From: VRUE01 sp963796705
GTDB taxonomy: Bacteria; Actinomycetota; Thermoleophilia; Solirubrobacterales; 70-9
NCBI GenBank assembly: GCA_963796705.1
Contig: CAWCMK010000003.1
Coordinates: 469,325 to 533,324, forward strand
Length of the DNA stretch: 64,000 nucleotides
Direction: 5' to 3'
Shown piece after piece: positions 7,590-16,666 of the stretch. Under the pieces are notes generated by a model. That model did no database searches and was not told the DNA's origin. It was given only the letters and a program-made list of their open reading frames with translations. The position numbers were made by a program, and so were the translations under genes. Within the stretch, counting starts at the first letter, position 1, and each line of letters begins with the position of its first letter.

Positions 7590-8566
7590 TCAGGGTCCGG
7601 GCGGGTGGCGTCGCTGGAAGCCGGCCAGGTAGCCGGAAGAGAAGGCGCTCTGGGGGATCCAGCCGGGACCGCCGCCGGGGTTGGTGTCGGAAGTGCCCCA
7701 GTAGCGGTGGTCGGGTGGCGTGACGCCGGGGCGAATTCGATGAAGGTGTGGGCCTCGGGGCCGTAGGGCTTGACGTAGATCGTCAGCCAGCGGCCGGGGC
7801 CGGGTTCGCCCCAGCTGGCGAGGCCGATCGTGTCCATCGTCGGATTGCCGAAGCCGCCGACTTGGAGCAGGTGGCTGACTGCCGAGCTGCAATCGAATGG
7901 GCCGTTGGGTGGCGTGGGTGACTGGCCATGCGATCCGCCCCAGACGTAGACGAGGTGGAGCCGGTCGAGGCGCTCGGCCTCGGCGAGCATCCGCCCGAGC
8001 GCGCCACTCGGGGCGACGGCAACGCAGGCTTCGACCGCGCCGCTGGCACTGGCGCCGGCGAAGCGCCGGGCATCGGCGAGAACCTCGGCGACGTACCAGC
8101 CGGCGTGGTTGTAGGTGAAGATCGCTCCGCGCCAGTCGCCGGGCGCGCCGGCGGCACGCAGTAGGCGGGCGGCGGCGAAGATCGCGTCGGCCGGGCTGTT
8201 GGGGTCCTTGCGTCCGTCGCCGTTGGCATCGACGCCGTAGGCCGTCCAACTGGAGGGCTCGAACTGCATCCAGCCCTCTGCGCCAGCCGAGGAGGTCCCG
8301 AGGTCGCGGCCGAAGTCGGTCTCGTGGAAGTTGATCGAGGCGAGGATCGCCGGGCCCCGCGGCCCCAGCCCGTAGCGGGCCGATGCCTGCTCATAGATCG
8401 GCGCCAGCCACTGCGGCACCTTGTCCGAGACTCCGCCTGTTGCGCTGGCGCAACCGGACGCCTGGCCGCCGAAGAGGACGGCGATCAGGCCGACGAGGCA
8501 GATCAACGCCGCCACCGCGGCGAGCGGCACCGCCAAGAGCGCTCGCATGGACCCCGACGCCCGCAT
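7590..8566 (-). CDS. Lytic transglycosylase + C-terminal cysteine-peptidase-like domain, one frameshift
   Basis: The N-terminus has a signal/anchor helix (LLAVPLAAVAALICLVGLIA). A transglycosylase-type domain follows: INFHETDFGRDLGTSSAGA, then GWMQFEPSSW with the catalytic Glu region, ending in FTYNHAGWYV. The second half (HLVYVWGGSHG ... FDCSSAVSHLL) has the Cys of an NlpC/P60-like fold and HTFIEF with the His. Near 7732 the frame must shift by one base to read on as GVTPPDHRYWGTSDTNPGG to a stop at 7590; unshifted, the ORF runs to 7388 as unrelated residues. Such two-domain murein hydrolases are frequent in actinobacterial conjugative elements, where they open the cell wall. This supports island origin. 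Confidence 0.75.
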
Positions 8567-8657
8567 CAGTCAAGCTGTCGTTGAAGCCGTGGCGCTGGGT
8601 CAGCGACTTGGCGCAGCGGCACCCGGGTATCGACAGAAGAAACGAGGTCGAACCTGA

Positions 8658-9980
8658 TGGAGGCGCGACAACTGCGAAAGACGAGGAGGGCGACAGCTCG
8701 AGCCTCACGTCCTGCGCGGCGCCGAGCTTGCCCTCAAGCACAAGCTGCGCCGGAAGTTCTCGGCTGACTTCACGACCCGTCACGCCGACGATCTGATTGC
8801 CAAGGCGGCCAAGGAGTACGCCGTCGCCGTGGCGCGGGGAGAGCGCATCGAGAATCCGGGCGGCTTCCTCGTCGACGTCGCCTACAAGCGGGCGATCGAC
8901 GCGCTGCGCAAAGAGAGCGCCGATCCCGAGCTCGACGAGCTGGAGGCGGCATCCTCGCTCCCGGACCCGAGCGTCGCCGATCCGTCAGAGGAGTTGGAGC
9001 ACGAGGAGGTCCGCTCGCAGGTCTATGAGGCGATCTCCCACCTGGAGGGAGAGGAGCGCCAAGTGATCGCGCTCGTCTACTTCGAGGGGATGTCCGGGCG
9101 CGAGAGCGCGGGGCCGCTCGGCGTGAGCGAGACGACCGCTCTGCGGCGCTTGCGCTCCGCCTCGGCGAAGCTGCGCGAGTGGCTGCCGGCGATCGAAGAA
9201 GGCAGCTTCTGCGCCGAGGCGGCGCCGCAGCTGCGCGCCCTCGCCGCCGGGACGGCGGAGGGCCTGGAGGTGACGCAGGCCAAGCTGCACCTTGAGAACT
9301 GCGCCGCCTGCCGCGAGACGATGGCCCGCCGCGAGGCCTTCGGCTTCGAGGTCGGCCTGGCCGCCTGGCTCAGCCTCTCAAGCGCGGCCTCCGCCCAGGC
9401 GCGGCTCGGCGATCGGCTGGCCGGGCTCGCCGAGGCGGCTCGCCACGCCATCGCTGCGGCGCTCGACCGCGCCCGCGAGCTGGCGTTGCGGCTGACTGGC
9501 TCCGGCGGCGCCGAGGCAGCGGGCGGCGCCGGCAGCGCGGCGCTCGGCAAGGCCGCGGCCGGGGCCTGCGCCACGGCGGCTGCTGTCTGCGCGGTGACCG
9601 GGGTGATCGGCCCCGGAATCGGCGGCATTTCTCTGAGCAGGGCGGCCACGAGGCCGCGGCGCCGAAGGCGCGCAGCGCCAGGGCGAGCCAGGGCGCCGGC
9701 CCAAGCGCGCTCCTCACCGGTGGAACGCACGCCGATCGTCGCCCCGCCCCCGACTGAAAAGCACGAACGCGCGAAGCACCCGCGGGCCGGCTCTGCATCG
9801 CAAAGCTCCACCAGGACCGCGCGGGCGACCGCCACCGCCACCGAACAGTTCGGGGTCGAGTCGGCCGCGGGCTCCCCGCCAGCGGAAAGCTCGTCGCCAC
9901 CGCCTCCTCCTGAAGCAACCTCGTCGGGTTCGTCAAAGGCGACTCCGACTCAGATCGCCAACGAACAGTTCGGCCCATAG
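8658..9980 (+). CDS. Sigma-70 family (ECF) sigma factor fused to zinc-finger anti-sigma-like domain and membrane segment
   Basis: The first start codon in frame is GTG 8829, but the frame is open back to 8658 and encodes region-2-like sequence (LKHKLRRKFSADFTTRHADD), so the true start is upstream, with ATG 8657 in another frame. Region 2 continues as IENPGGFLVDVAYKRAIDAL. Region 4 spans about 9009-9180 (VIALVYFEGMSGRESAGPLG and a helix-turn-helix). HLENCAAC follows, a ZAS-type HxxxCxxC zinc motif as in anti-sigma factors, then a hydrophobic segment and a Ser/Pro/Thr-rich tail with repeats of EQFG. Sigma and anti-sigma modules in one chain suggest a self-contained envelope-stress sensor. This architecture recurs in Thermoleophilia. 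Confidence 0.78.
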   Translation, partial: WRRDNCERRGGRQLEPHVLRGAELALKHKLRRKFSADFTTRHADDLIAKAAKEYAVAVARGERIENPGGFLVDVAYKRAIDALRKESADPELDELEAASSLPDPSVADPSEELEHEEVRSQVYEAISHLEGEERQVIALVYFEGMSGRESAGPLGVSETTALRRLRSASAKLREWLPAIEEGSFCAEAAPQLRALAAGTAEGLEVTQAKLHLENCAACRETMARREAFGFEVGLAAWLSLSSAASAQARLGDRLAGLAEAARHAIAAALDRARELALRLTGSGGAEAAGGAGSAALGKAAAGACATAAAVCAVTGVIGPGIGGISLSRAATRPRRRRRAAPGRARAPAQARSSPVERTPIVAPPPTEKHERAKHPRAGSASQSSTRTARATATATEQFGVESAAGSPPAESSSPPPPPEATSSGSSKATPTQIANEQFGP

Positions 9981-10083
9981 TACCCTCCGCAATCGGCCTA
10001 GATCGCAAAGCGGGTCGTCGTGCGTTGGAGGGGCGCTAAGTACCGCCAGCCGCGCTAGTACTCAGGCGGGAAGAGGCGTCATC

Positions 10084-10810
10084 TCAGTGCACCCCGTCGC
10101 TACTGCTCCTCGTCTGCAGCGAGCGCGTGATCGAGCGCCGTCGCGCCTTTCGCTCGCGCAGGCGAAGCAGGCGCGTTCTGCTTCTGGCGAGGGAGCAGGT
10201 CAGCGACCAGCAGCTACGGTCTGTGCGGGCTTCGGCGACGGGACACCTTCCGGTGGCTTCGCTCGATCCGTTGCCTACTGCGAGGTAGCTATCGGGACAC
10301 GTGAGCGGCCCCACCTCGACCACAGCCAAGCCGCAGAAGCCGAGCGCGACGATCGCGAGGCACAGGAGAATCCACTCGATCGGTTCGGCTGCGCTCGCCT
10401 GGACTCGACCCGGAGGTGGCACGAATGACGCCGATCGCTCCGAGGAAGTGAGGTGGTGTCGCTCTGGACGTGACGAGTGACACCTTTGGCTCGCCGGTCG
10501 CGAGCAGCACGGCTGCGAAGAGCAGCGTGATCGCGGAGATGACGGTGAACGCGACGAGAGCAGCAGGGCGCTGGCGGCGGCGGGCTGGTTCGCCTACGGG
10601 GGGGATGATCCCGCGCTCGGAGGCCCAGGAGGCGGCGAAGGCTTGCGGGTCGAAAGCGCTGTTGTCCGAGGAACTCTTCGGCCGAGATGCCCTCAAGCTC
10701 GGCTTCTTGCAAATCGGTTGTCAGGTCGGAAGCCATTTCTTCCGCCAGCGAGTTGGCGACACCAAGCCGCTCCCATTCGTTACGGCATTGCTTGACGAAC
10801 TCACTGTGAC
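10084..10810 (-). pseudogene. HAAS/DUF1700-like membrane protein, frameshifted
   Basis: Reading on the minus strand, an N-terminal helical part (EFVKQCRNEWERLGVANSLA, then EMASDLTTDLQEAELEGISA) matches the HAAS-type domain encoded next to PadR regulators. After a frame change near 10690 it continues as FDPQAFAASWASERGII and a hydrophobic helix (ALVAFTVISAITLLFAAVLL). Another frame change near 10430 reaches a further hydrophobic segment (WILLCLAIVALGFCGLAVV). At least two indels interrupt it. Membrane proteins of this family are regulated by the neighbouring PadR. Either a real pseudogene or an error-affected gene. 9981-10083 shows no gene. Confidence 0.55.
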
Positions 10811-11156
10811 GGCCACCTCGATCTTGACCGGGGCGAGCACCGCATCGACCGCGTCGCGGGCGGCTCGCCATTCAGAAACCCCGATCCCTAGCGCCAACCG
10901 CCCTTTGCTCGAGGGGCGGTGGTACTTCCGCGGCGGGCCCGTCATTGCTGGCCGCGCGATATGTGTCGACCAGACCATCGCGTTCCAAGCGGCCAAGCAG
11001 CGGATAGATGGAGCCCTCGGCGACGATCCTGAGACCGCGCTCGCGCAGCCGCCGCGTCATTTCATAGCCGTACGCCGGCCCCGTCCATGACCGCCAAGAG
11101 ACAAAGGTCAAGGACCCCGCGAAGCAGCTGCTGTGCCGCTGCGACCCATCTGCCAT
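10780..11156 (-). pseudogene. PadR-family transcriptional regulator, two frameshifts
   Basis: The winged-helix PadR signature is clear across frames. LLRGVLDLCLLAVMDG comes first, then GPAYGYEMTRRLRERGLRI and EGSIYPLLGRLERDGLVDTY. The beta-wing RKYHRPSSKGRLAL and the C-terminal dimerisation helix follow. Indels near 11068 (a run of G) and near 10940 (GGGCCC) break the frame. The start is probably ATG 11156. PadR proteins repress a neighbouring membrane or transport gene, here the HAAS-like gene immediately downstream on the same strand. Confidence 0.65.
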
Positions 11157-11422
11157 GTCACGCATGATAGCTGCCTGAGCCTTGCACCGCAAGGCTCAGG
11201 CAGCGCAACCGGGTCGTTGTCGAAACCTGGCTCGGCCCGCGCGGCCGAGGTTGGCCTCGATCGCAGCTGGCGGCGCCTGCTTGACGATGCGACGAGCGTC
11301 GGCGAGCCAGTCCCGAAGCACCTGCTTGGCGCGCGGAAAGCAGGCACCCCGCGCGTGGCAGGCGAGACGCCTGAGTTGGACGGCCTCGGAGCGCGCTGGC
11401 TGGCAGCTGACACCGCTCGCTC

Positions 11423-11806
11423 TCAGTGGTTGGCCTTGACGCTCCAGGATTGCTTGTCCGTCGAGCACTGCCCGGTGATCTTCAGCGTTCCGCTCGCCTT
11501 CGTGTAGGCCTTGTTGAAGCTGCCGCTGAGGTGCAGGGTCAGCCTGCCGACGCTGACCGGCTGGGTGTTGTGGATGGAGCCCATGTGGACCGGGATCGGC
11601 TTCGAAGCCCCACCGGTAAACCCTTCGTGACCGCACTTCAGCCCATCCCAGACGAAATCTTCGATCTTCTTGACGGCGCCCTTCGCGTTGGTCTTCGCAT
11701 CGATGCTGAGGACGGCCTTCTTGACGATCTTTCCTTCGAAATGGGCGGGGGCACTAGCCAGTGTCAAGGGGAACGGAAATTCCCCTTGACAAAGTGGACC
11801 CGTCAA
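11423..11806 (-). CDS. Fragment of a secreted hypothetical protein
   Basis: The 127-residue open frame lacks a signal peptide and begins awkwardly, so it looks like the C-terminal part of a longer exported protein. Visible features are beta-rich, Lys/Ser-rich segments (FEGKIVKKAVLSIDAKTNAK, SVGRLTLHLSGSFNKAYTKA) and two cysteines that could form a disulfide. A coherent peptide in another minus frame at 11810-11900 (GVPGTFDVMVGQGSPEQC) may be part of the same or another decayed gene. No function is assigned. The stretch 11900-12148 shows no gene. Confidence 0.4.
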   Translation of the reverse strand: MTGPLCQGEFPFPLTLASAPAHFEGKIVKKAVLSIDAKTNAKGAVKKIEDFVWDGLKCGHEGFTGGASKPIPVHMGSIHNTQPVSVGRLTLHLSGSFNKAYTKASGTLKITGQCSTDKQSWSVKANH

Positions 11807-12148
11807 TGTCCAAACCGGCTTGGGTGCACTGCTCGGGCGAACCCTGGCCGACCATCACGTCGAAGGTCCCGGGAACGCCCCAGACCTCGCGTTGGCCCCA
11901 CGGCGCCGCCGTCAGCCGCGATCACCGTCTCCCTCTCGTTTAACTACGGCCCCCAGGCAAGACGAGAGTGCTCCGTTTCATCAAACCAGGCGTCTCGGCG
12001 GTCCAGGCGAGCGTGCTCGCTCGGGACGACTTGCGATGTCGCCGGCTGACGATCGGCTCACGCTCGCTCCCATCGGGCATTGTATCCGGAAGGATCACGC
12101 CGACGCTCGCCAGGCCCGATTCTCGTCGACTCGATCAGGCCGATCTGT

Positions 12149-12774
12149 CTAGGCGATCCTCGCCAGCGCGGGGTCGGCGGCGGGACGGTCCGGCGGCACG
12201 CAGACCATCCCCTCGCTGAAGCCGGCCGAGCCGATCCCGAAGGCGGCGTTGAACCGGTCGAGGTTGACGACGCGTCAGCAGCGCGGTGATCTCGACCAGC
12301 TGCTCGTCGCTGAAGTGCTCCTTCATCCGGGCGAACAGCTCGTCGGTGACCTCGACCGGTGTGCGCATCACGGCGACCGCGTAGTCGAGCGCCAGCTTCT
12401 CGCGTTCGGTGAACAGGTCGCTCTGGCGGTAGCGCGGCAGCGCCAGCAGCTCCTCGTCGGAGAAGCCGGAGTTGCGGCAGATCTGCGAGCCGAGGTCGAC
12501 GCAGAACTCGCAGCCGATCATCTGCGCGCCCTTCAGCTCGACCAGGTTCTTGAGCCGCTCATCGACGGATTGCGCCCTTGCGGACCGCCTGGTTGAACTT
12601 GCCCATCCCGAACATCATCTTCGGCTGGTGGGCCCAGATCTCCATCGGCTCGATGCCCGCTGCCGGTCTGCGGCTCGCGGCCGGTCAGCTTCTTCATCAT
12701 CCTCGGCCCGAACCTGTAGACGAGCCTGACCATCGGGCCGGCCTGCTGCTTCGATACTCCTTGATGCGTGCCAT
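12149..12774 (-). CDS. Carboxymuconolactone decarboxylase/AhpD-like protein, frameshifted
   Basis: The start is ATG 12774, preceded on the minus strand by AGGAGG (12786-12781) with 6-nt spacing. Reading MARIKEY, then (after an indel) SKQQAGPMVRLVYRFGPRM, then QPKMMFGMGKFNQAVRKG, then IGCEFCVDLGSQICRNSGF and DELFARMKEHFSDEQLVEIT gives the CMD/AhpD fold with the CxxC-like redox site in GCEFCVD. At least three indels are needed. Proteins of this family are peroxidase-like or decarboxylating enzymes. It is divergent from the ECF41 sigma gene, the expected partner: ECF41 sigmas are typically adjacent to a carboxymuconolactone decarboxylase, oxidoreductase or epimerase gene. Confidence 0.75.
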
Positions 12775-12785
12775 CGGGCACCTCC

Positions 12786-12812
12786 TGTCACATAGGTTGG
12801 GGTTCGGGGGTC
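12786..12812 (+). promoter_or_regulatory. ECF41-type promoter for the sigma gene
   Basis: TGTCACA (12786-12792), a 16-bp spacer and GGTC (12809-12812). This matches the published ECF41 promoter pattern TGTCACA-N16-CGTC in the -35 element and spacing, and three of four bases in the -10. It points toward the sigma gene starting at 12853. Confidence 0.7.
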
Positions 12813-12822
12813 TATTCGGTAT

Positions 12823-12849
12823 GACCCGCGAGACCCGGACGGTGTGACA
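12823..12849 (-). promoter_or_regulatory. ECF41-type promoter for the decarboxylase gene
   Basis: On the minus strand TGTCACA (12849-12843), exactly 16 bp, then GGTC (12826-12823). It is the mirror copy of the forward promoter and points toward the CMD gene starting at 12774, giving a leader of about 40 nt. It overlaps the GTG at 12844, which argues that the sigma gene starts at ATG 12853. Confidence 0.7.
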
Positions 12850-12852
12850 GCG

Positions 12853-13729
12853 ATGGACGAACTCGAGCTGGCCGACAGGTTCGACCGCCAGCGGCCCCAG
12901 CTGCGCGCGGTCGCCTACCGGATCCTCGGCTCGGTGAGCGAGGCCGACGACGCCGTGCAGGAGGCGTGGCTACGGCTGCAGCGGACCGACGCCGAGCAGA
13001 TCGACAGCCTCGAGCGGTGGCTGACGACGGTCGTCGCCCGGATCTGCCTGAACATGCTCCGGTCCCGCCGGACCCGCGGCGAGCAGCCGCTCGACGGCTT
13101 GCGGCCGGAGCCGATCATCGACGACCCGGCGGTCGGGACCGATCCCGAGCACGAAGCGTTGCTCGCGGACGCGGTCGGGATCGCGCTGCAGGTCGTGCTC
13201 GACGACGCTCAGCCCGGCCGAGCGGCTCGCGTTCGTGCTGCACGACATGTTCGCGGTGCCGTTCGACGAGATCGCGGCGATGGTCGACCGCTCACCGCAG
13301 GCGACCCGCCAGCTCGCCAGCCGCGCCCGCCGCCGCGTGCGCGAGGCGGCGCCGCCGCCGGACCCGGACCTGACCCGCCAGCGGGCCGTCGTCGACGCCT
13401 ACTTCGCCGCCGCCCGGGAGGGCGACCTCGAGGCGCTGGTGGCGGTGCTCGACCCGGACGTCGTGCTCCGCGCCCACCGCCGCGACGGCGACCCGCTCGA
13501 GCTGCACGGCGCCGCGCGGGTCGCGCGAGGGGCGATGGGCGCCCGGCGTTTCGCGCCGTACGTTCGCCCGGCGCTGGTCAACGGCGCCGCCGGCGTGGTC
13601 GCGTTCGACGGCGAGCGGCCGTTCGCGGTGCTGGCGTTCACGGTCGTCGGCGACCGCGCGGTGGCGATCGACATGTTCAACGACCCCGAACTGGTCGCCA
13701 AGCTCGACATCCGCGGGATCACCGCCTGA
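12853..13729 (+). CDS. ECF41-group sigma factor with fused SnoaL-like C-terminal domain (SigJ-like), one frameshift
   Basis: Region 2 is intact (LRAVAYRILGSVSEADDAVQ, EAWLRL, then LTTVVARICLNMLRSRRTRG). Near 13204 one extra base shifts the frame, after which region 4 reads SPAERLAFVLHDMFAVPFDE with the recognition helix RSPQATRQLASRARRRV. A SnoaL_2-like domain follows (VVDAYFAAAREGDLEALVAV ... GDRAVAIDMFNDPELVAKLD), the regulatory C-terminal extension defining ECF41. ECF41 factors lack a classical anti-sigma factor and are controlled by this domain. The matching promoters in front of it and in front of the divergent CMD gene suggest autoregulation plus control of one target. The restored protein is about 290 aa. 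Confidence 0.82.
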
Positions 13730-13821
13730 CCATCAGGTAAAGCCCCCCATCCGATTAGTTTCTGATCAGCGCGGGCGAGTCTTATTGGGCGGAACTACAA
13801 CTCTAAACCGGAGGCCATGAC

Positions 13822-14214
13822 ATGACGACGACGACAACCGGGATCAAGGAGATCAGCCTCGTTGCGATCCCAACCCTTGATCAAGACCGCGCGATCGAGT
13901 TCTATGAATCGATCGGTTTCGAGAAGCGCACCGACATACCGTTCGGTGGGAAATACCGTTGGGTGGAATCTAACCCCCGAAGGGGACCACCAAGAGGGAT
14001 TGTGTTCGCCCCCCCACCGCCCGGGCAAGATGCAGCGCCCGTGCAGACGGGCATCACGTTGACGACAGATGACATCGAGGCGACGCACGCGGAGTTCAAG
14101 GCGAAAGGTGTCGACGTCGACGCCGAGATATCGCGAATGGGTTCCCCGGTTCCTCCGATGTTCTGGTTCCGCGATCTCAGCGGCCACTCGCTCTTGGTGG
14201 TTGAGTTGAACTGA
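13822..14214 (+). CDS. VOC/glyoxalase-fold protein
   Basis: The 130-residue protein has the beta-alpha-beta-beta-beta pattern of the vicinal-oxygen-chelate fold: ISLVAIPTLDQDRAIEFYES at the N-terminus, then GITLTTDDIEATHAEFKAKG and MFWFRDLSGHSLLVVE at the C-terminus. GGAGG lies just before ATG 13822. The middle (VESNPRRGPPRGIVF) is poor; the family usually reads like VELTPEGTTKRIVF here, which is recovered if three single bases are removed, so three local insertions that together keep frame are suspected. It lies 3 bp upstream of a sigma gene, and VOC proteins next to SnoaL-type sigma factors are common in actinobacteria. The substrate is unknown. Confidence 0.8.
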   Translation: MTTTTTGIKEISLVAIPTLDQDRAIEFYESIGFEKRTDIPFGGKYRWVESNPRRGPPRGIVFAPPPPGQDAAPVQTGITLTTDDIEATHAEFKAKGVDVDAEISRMGSPVPPMFWFRDLSGHSLLVVELN

Positions 14215-14217
14215 GCC

Positions 14218-15285
14218 ATGCTCTCTGCAGACCGCAACTTCGCGGATCTGGTCGATCCGCACCGAGCCGAGCTCCACGCGCACTGCTACCGGATGCTCGG
14301 CTCGGTGCCCGACGCCGACGATGCCGTCCAGGAAACGCTGCTGCTGGCCTGGCGGGGAGCAGCAGGCCTTCGGGATGCCCAGTCGGCGCGCTCCTGGCTT
14401 TACAGAATCGCGACAAACGTGTGCCTGACCGAGCTGGCGAGGCGCGGCAAGCGCGTTCTTCCTCACGATTTTGGCCCCGCAGCCGAGCCTCGCACCCCAC
14501 CCGGGGCGCCGATCGCCGACTCGGCCTGGCTCGAGCCCTATCCGGATGAATCGATTGGGCTCCCCTCCGGGCGCTCGACACCCGAAGCCAGCTATGAGCA
14601 GAGCGAGGCAATTGAGCTGGCCTTCGTCGCCGCGCTGCAGCACCTGGCTCCTCGGCAGCGGGCCGTTCTGTTGCTGCGCGAGGTGATGGGCTTCAGCGCC
14701 CGCGAGGCGGCGGCGATGCTCCAGAGCACTGTCCCCTCCGTCAACAGCTCACTTCAGCGAGCCCGCTCAAGCGTCGAGCAGCACATACCGAACAATCCCA
14801 GCAGGCGAGCCTGCGAGCTCTCGGCGATGAGGGTCTGCGTGAGCTGATCGAGCGCTATATCAAGGCGTGGGAAGAGTGCGACGTCGACTCCTTCACGGCC
14901 CTGCTCGTCGAGGACGCCACCTTCGCCATGCCCCCGCTCAGCACTTGGTATACGCCCCGCGAGACGATCGCCGCGTGGGCGCGTGAGTTCTCCCTCTCGC
15001 AGGACCTGGCGCTGGCGGACGAAGCTGACCGAGGCAAACGCACAGCCGGCGCTCGCCTTCTATGCCTGGGATGAGAATGCCGGCGCCTATCTGCCGTTTG
15101 CGCTGAACGTGCTCAGCCTGCGCGGCGAGCTGATCAGTGACGTGACGGCCTTCATCGCTCGCACGATCGGAGCCGAGAACCCGGATGCCTACGTGCGCTT
15201 TCCCGAGCGACCTTTGGATACACAGCGATTGGCGGGGGCCTTTCGGCGCTTCGACCTTCCGGCGAGTTTGAGCTCGGCCGGCTGA
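14218..15285 (+). CDS. ECF sigma factor with SnoaL-like C-terminal domain (SigG/SigX-type), frameshifted
   Basis: Region 2 (HAHCYRMLGSVPDADDAVQE, then RSWLYRIATNVCLTELARR) and region 4 (LAPRQRAVLLLREVMGFSAR and a helix-turn-helix, ending NSSLQRARSSVEQ) are intact to about 14800. The frame then changes to LRELIERYIKAWEECDVDSF, continuing as a SnoaL domain, and near 15005 changes again to PALAFYAWDENAGAYLPFAL, ending at 15285. Two indels separate three collinear blocks. Restored length is about 350 residues, normal for the group. It overlaps functionally with the adjacent VOC gene (3-bp gap), so they are probably one operon. Confidence 0.78.
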
Positions 15286-15663
15286 CCGAAGCACAATCAC
15301 GCGAAACAAAGGGTGGCAAGCGCAACCGATATCGCGGAACGACACGATCGCTTTTCGTCAACTCGGGAGCGTCGAGGTCGACCGCCGACGCGCCTGCTCT
15401 CATGCGGGAGCGAGCGCGGGCCACTGTAGGTAGGAGTGGGTGAGCCGGTCGGCGGCGATCTGGATGATCCCTAGTTGGGCTGGACACAAGCACTCGCTGA
15501 CCGCCGGCGCGGTCGACGAGCTCGATCGGACGGTCGCTGAACACAGCGGCGCCACCCGACGACCTATGTGCTCTTGCCGGGTCCTAGTCCGTGCCGGTCC
15601 GCGCTGGACGAGGGGGTCCGGCGGTGTCGAGTGTCAGGATTCGGGCCCGAAATGATGCCGCCC
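15286..15663 (+). other. Intergenic, no gene seen
   Basis: About 380 bp between the sigma gene and the convergent secreted protein gene. Only short shadow frames are present, and no hairpin with a T-run or other clear signal was found. Confidence 0.5.
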
Positions 15664-16264
15664 TCAGTTCGAGGCCAAAGTAACGCAGCGGTAGGCATAG
15701 GTTCCGCCCGTTACCTTCGCGTTGAGAATGGCTGAGCTTGAGCTAGCACTGACGATCCAGGCCCACGATTCCGTGCCGCTGAAGGACTCCGGTTCGGTCC
15801 ACTCAGGGGGGGGTTCCGCGGTGAAGTTTTGGCCCTCGAATACGGCCAACTCGCCAGCCGAGGGCAGTCGCAGATTTTCGCCCTTGCAGCCGACAAAAGC
15901 AAGGAACCAATTGGTCGGGCTCTTGGTGGCTTCCTGAAAGCAGACGCCGTCGTAAAGCCCCATCCCGCTCGGGCAGTGAAGCTTTGATGCGCTGGCGAGT
16001 TGGGCCGCCGACTGGCCATCAAGGGCCTGGGCGTTTGCAGCACTCGGGACGGTGCCCAGCGACGAGAGTTGGATCTGCGTCCCCGTCAGCGTACCTTTCC
16101 TGACTTTGGCGGCGGTAACCGCTTCCTTCTTGAGCTGCTTGGTGCCGACCGAGTTCTTGCCGAGATGGAAGGCGTAGGCGCTGCCCCCCAGGGCAACGAA
16201 CAAGGCGAGATAGGCGACGAGTGTTCGAGTGGCTTGGTCGCCCTAGCTTCACGCGGTTTCGCAT
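15664..16264 (-). CDS. Exported hypothetical protein, LGKNSVGTxQL family, one frameshift
   Basis: The start is ATG 16264 (MRNRVKLGRPSHSNT). After a one-base indel near 16215 the signal helix reads VAYLALFVALGGSAYA and continues as HLGKNSVGTKQLKKEAVTAA, then KVRKGTLTGTQIQLSSLGTV. The C-terminal domain has CPSGMGLYDGVCFQEA, LRLPSAGELAVFEGQNF and a final YRCVTLASN, with cysteines likely in disulfides. Two paralogs lie at 49.3-50.6 kb, sharing the SVGSRQL motif, a signal helix, a 'C...G.C.' block and a terminal C-V. The pattern is common in Thermoleophilia, function unknown. The distance from its paralogs (33 kb) suggests dispersal of the family. Confidence 0.7.
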
Positions 16265-16666
16265 CTTGGGCCTCCGGTGGGTTGTCGCTTTCGGCCCTGA
16301 CCCCCCAACGGCTGAGCCTCGAATCCACGGTAGCTGTGCCGTCAAGACGGGTCAAGGGAGATCGACGACGGTGCGAATCCGCTCGCCTTGCCCCGCTGAG
16401 AGAGGGCTACTGTGGGCCTCCTCCTCTCGGGTTCGGAGTGTCGATGCTTCAGGATTCGGCGCGGAAGGTCATGGCGTCGTCGCCCGCCAGCCGATAGGGC
16501 GGCGCTTCTTGTGGCGGGTTTGAGGGTGCGGCGCACCGCCATGTCCAAGCACCCGCTTCGGTGCGACGCTCTAATGGCGAAACGCTGCACCGTCCGTCAC
16601 CGTCGCGTGACTACACTTCAGTCAAATCGACTACCAGGTGGCTGAAAAGAAAGGTCGGTCGAGCCA
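16265..16666 (+). other. Intergenic, no gene seen
   Basis: About 400 bp holding only short overlapping shadow frames on both strands, and no convincing RNA structure. Confidence 0.45.
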
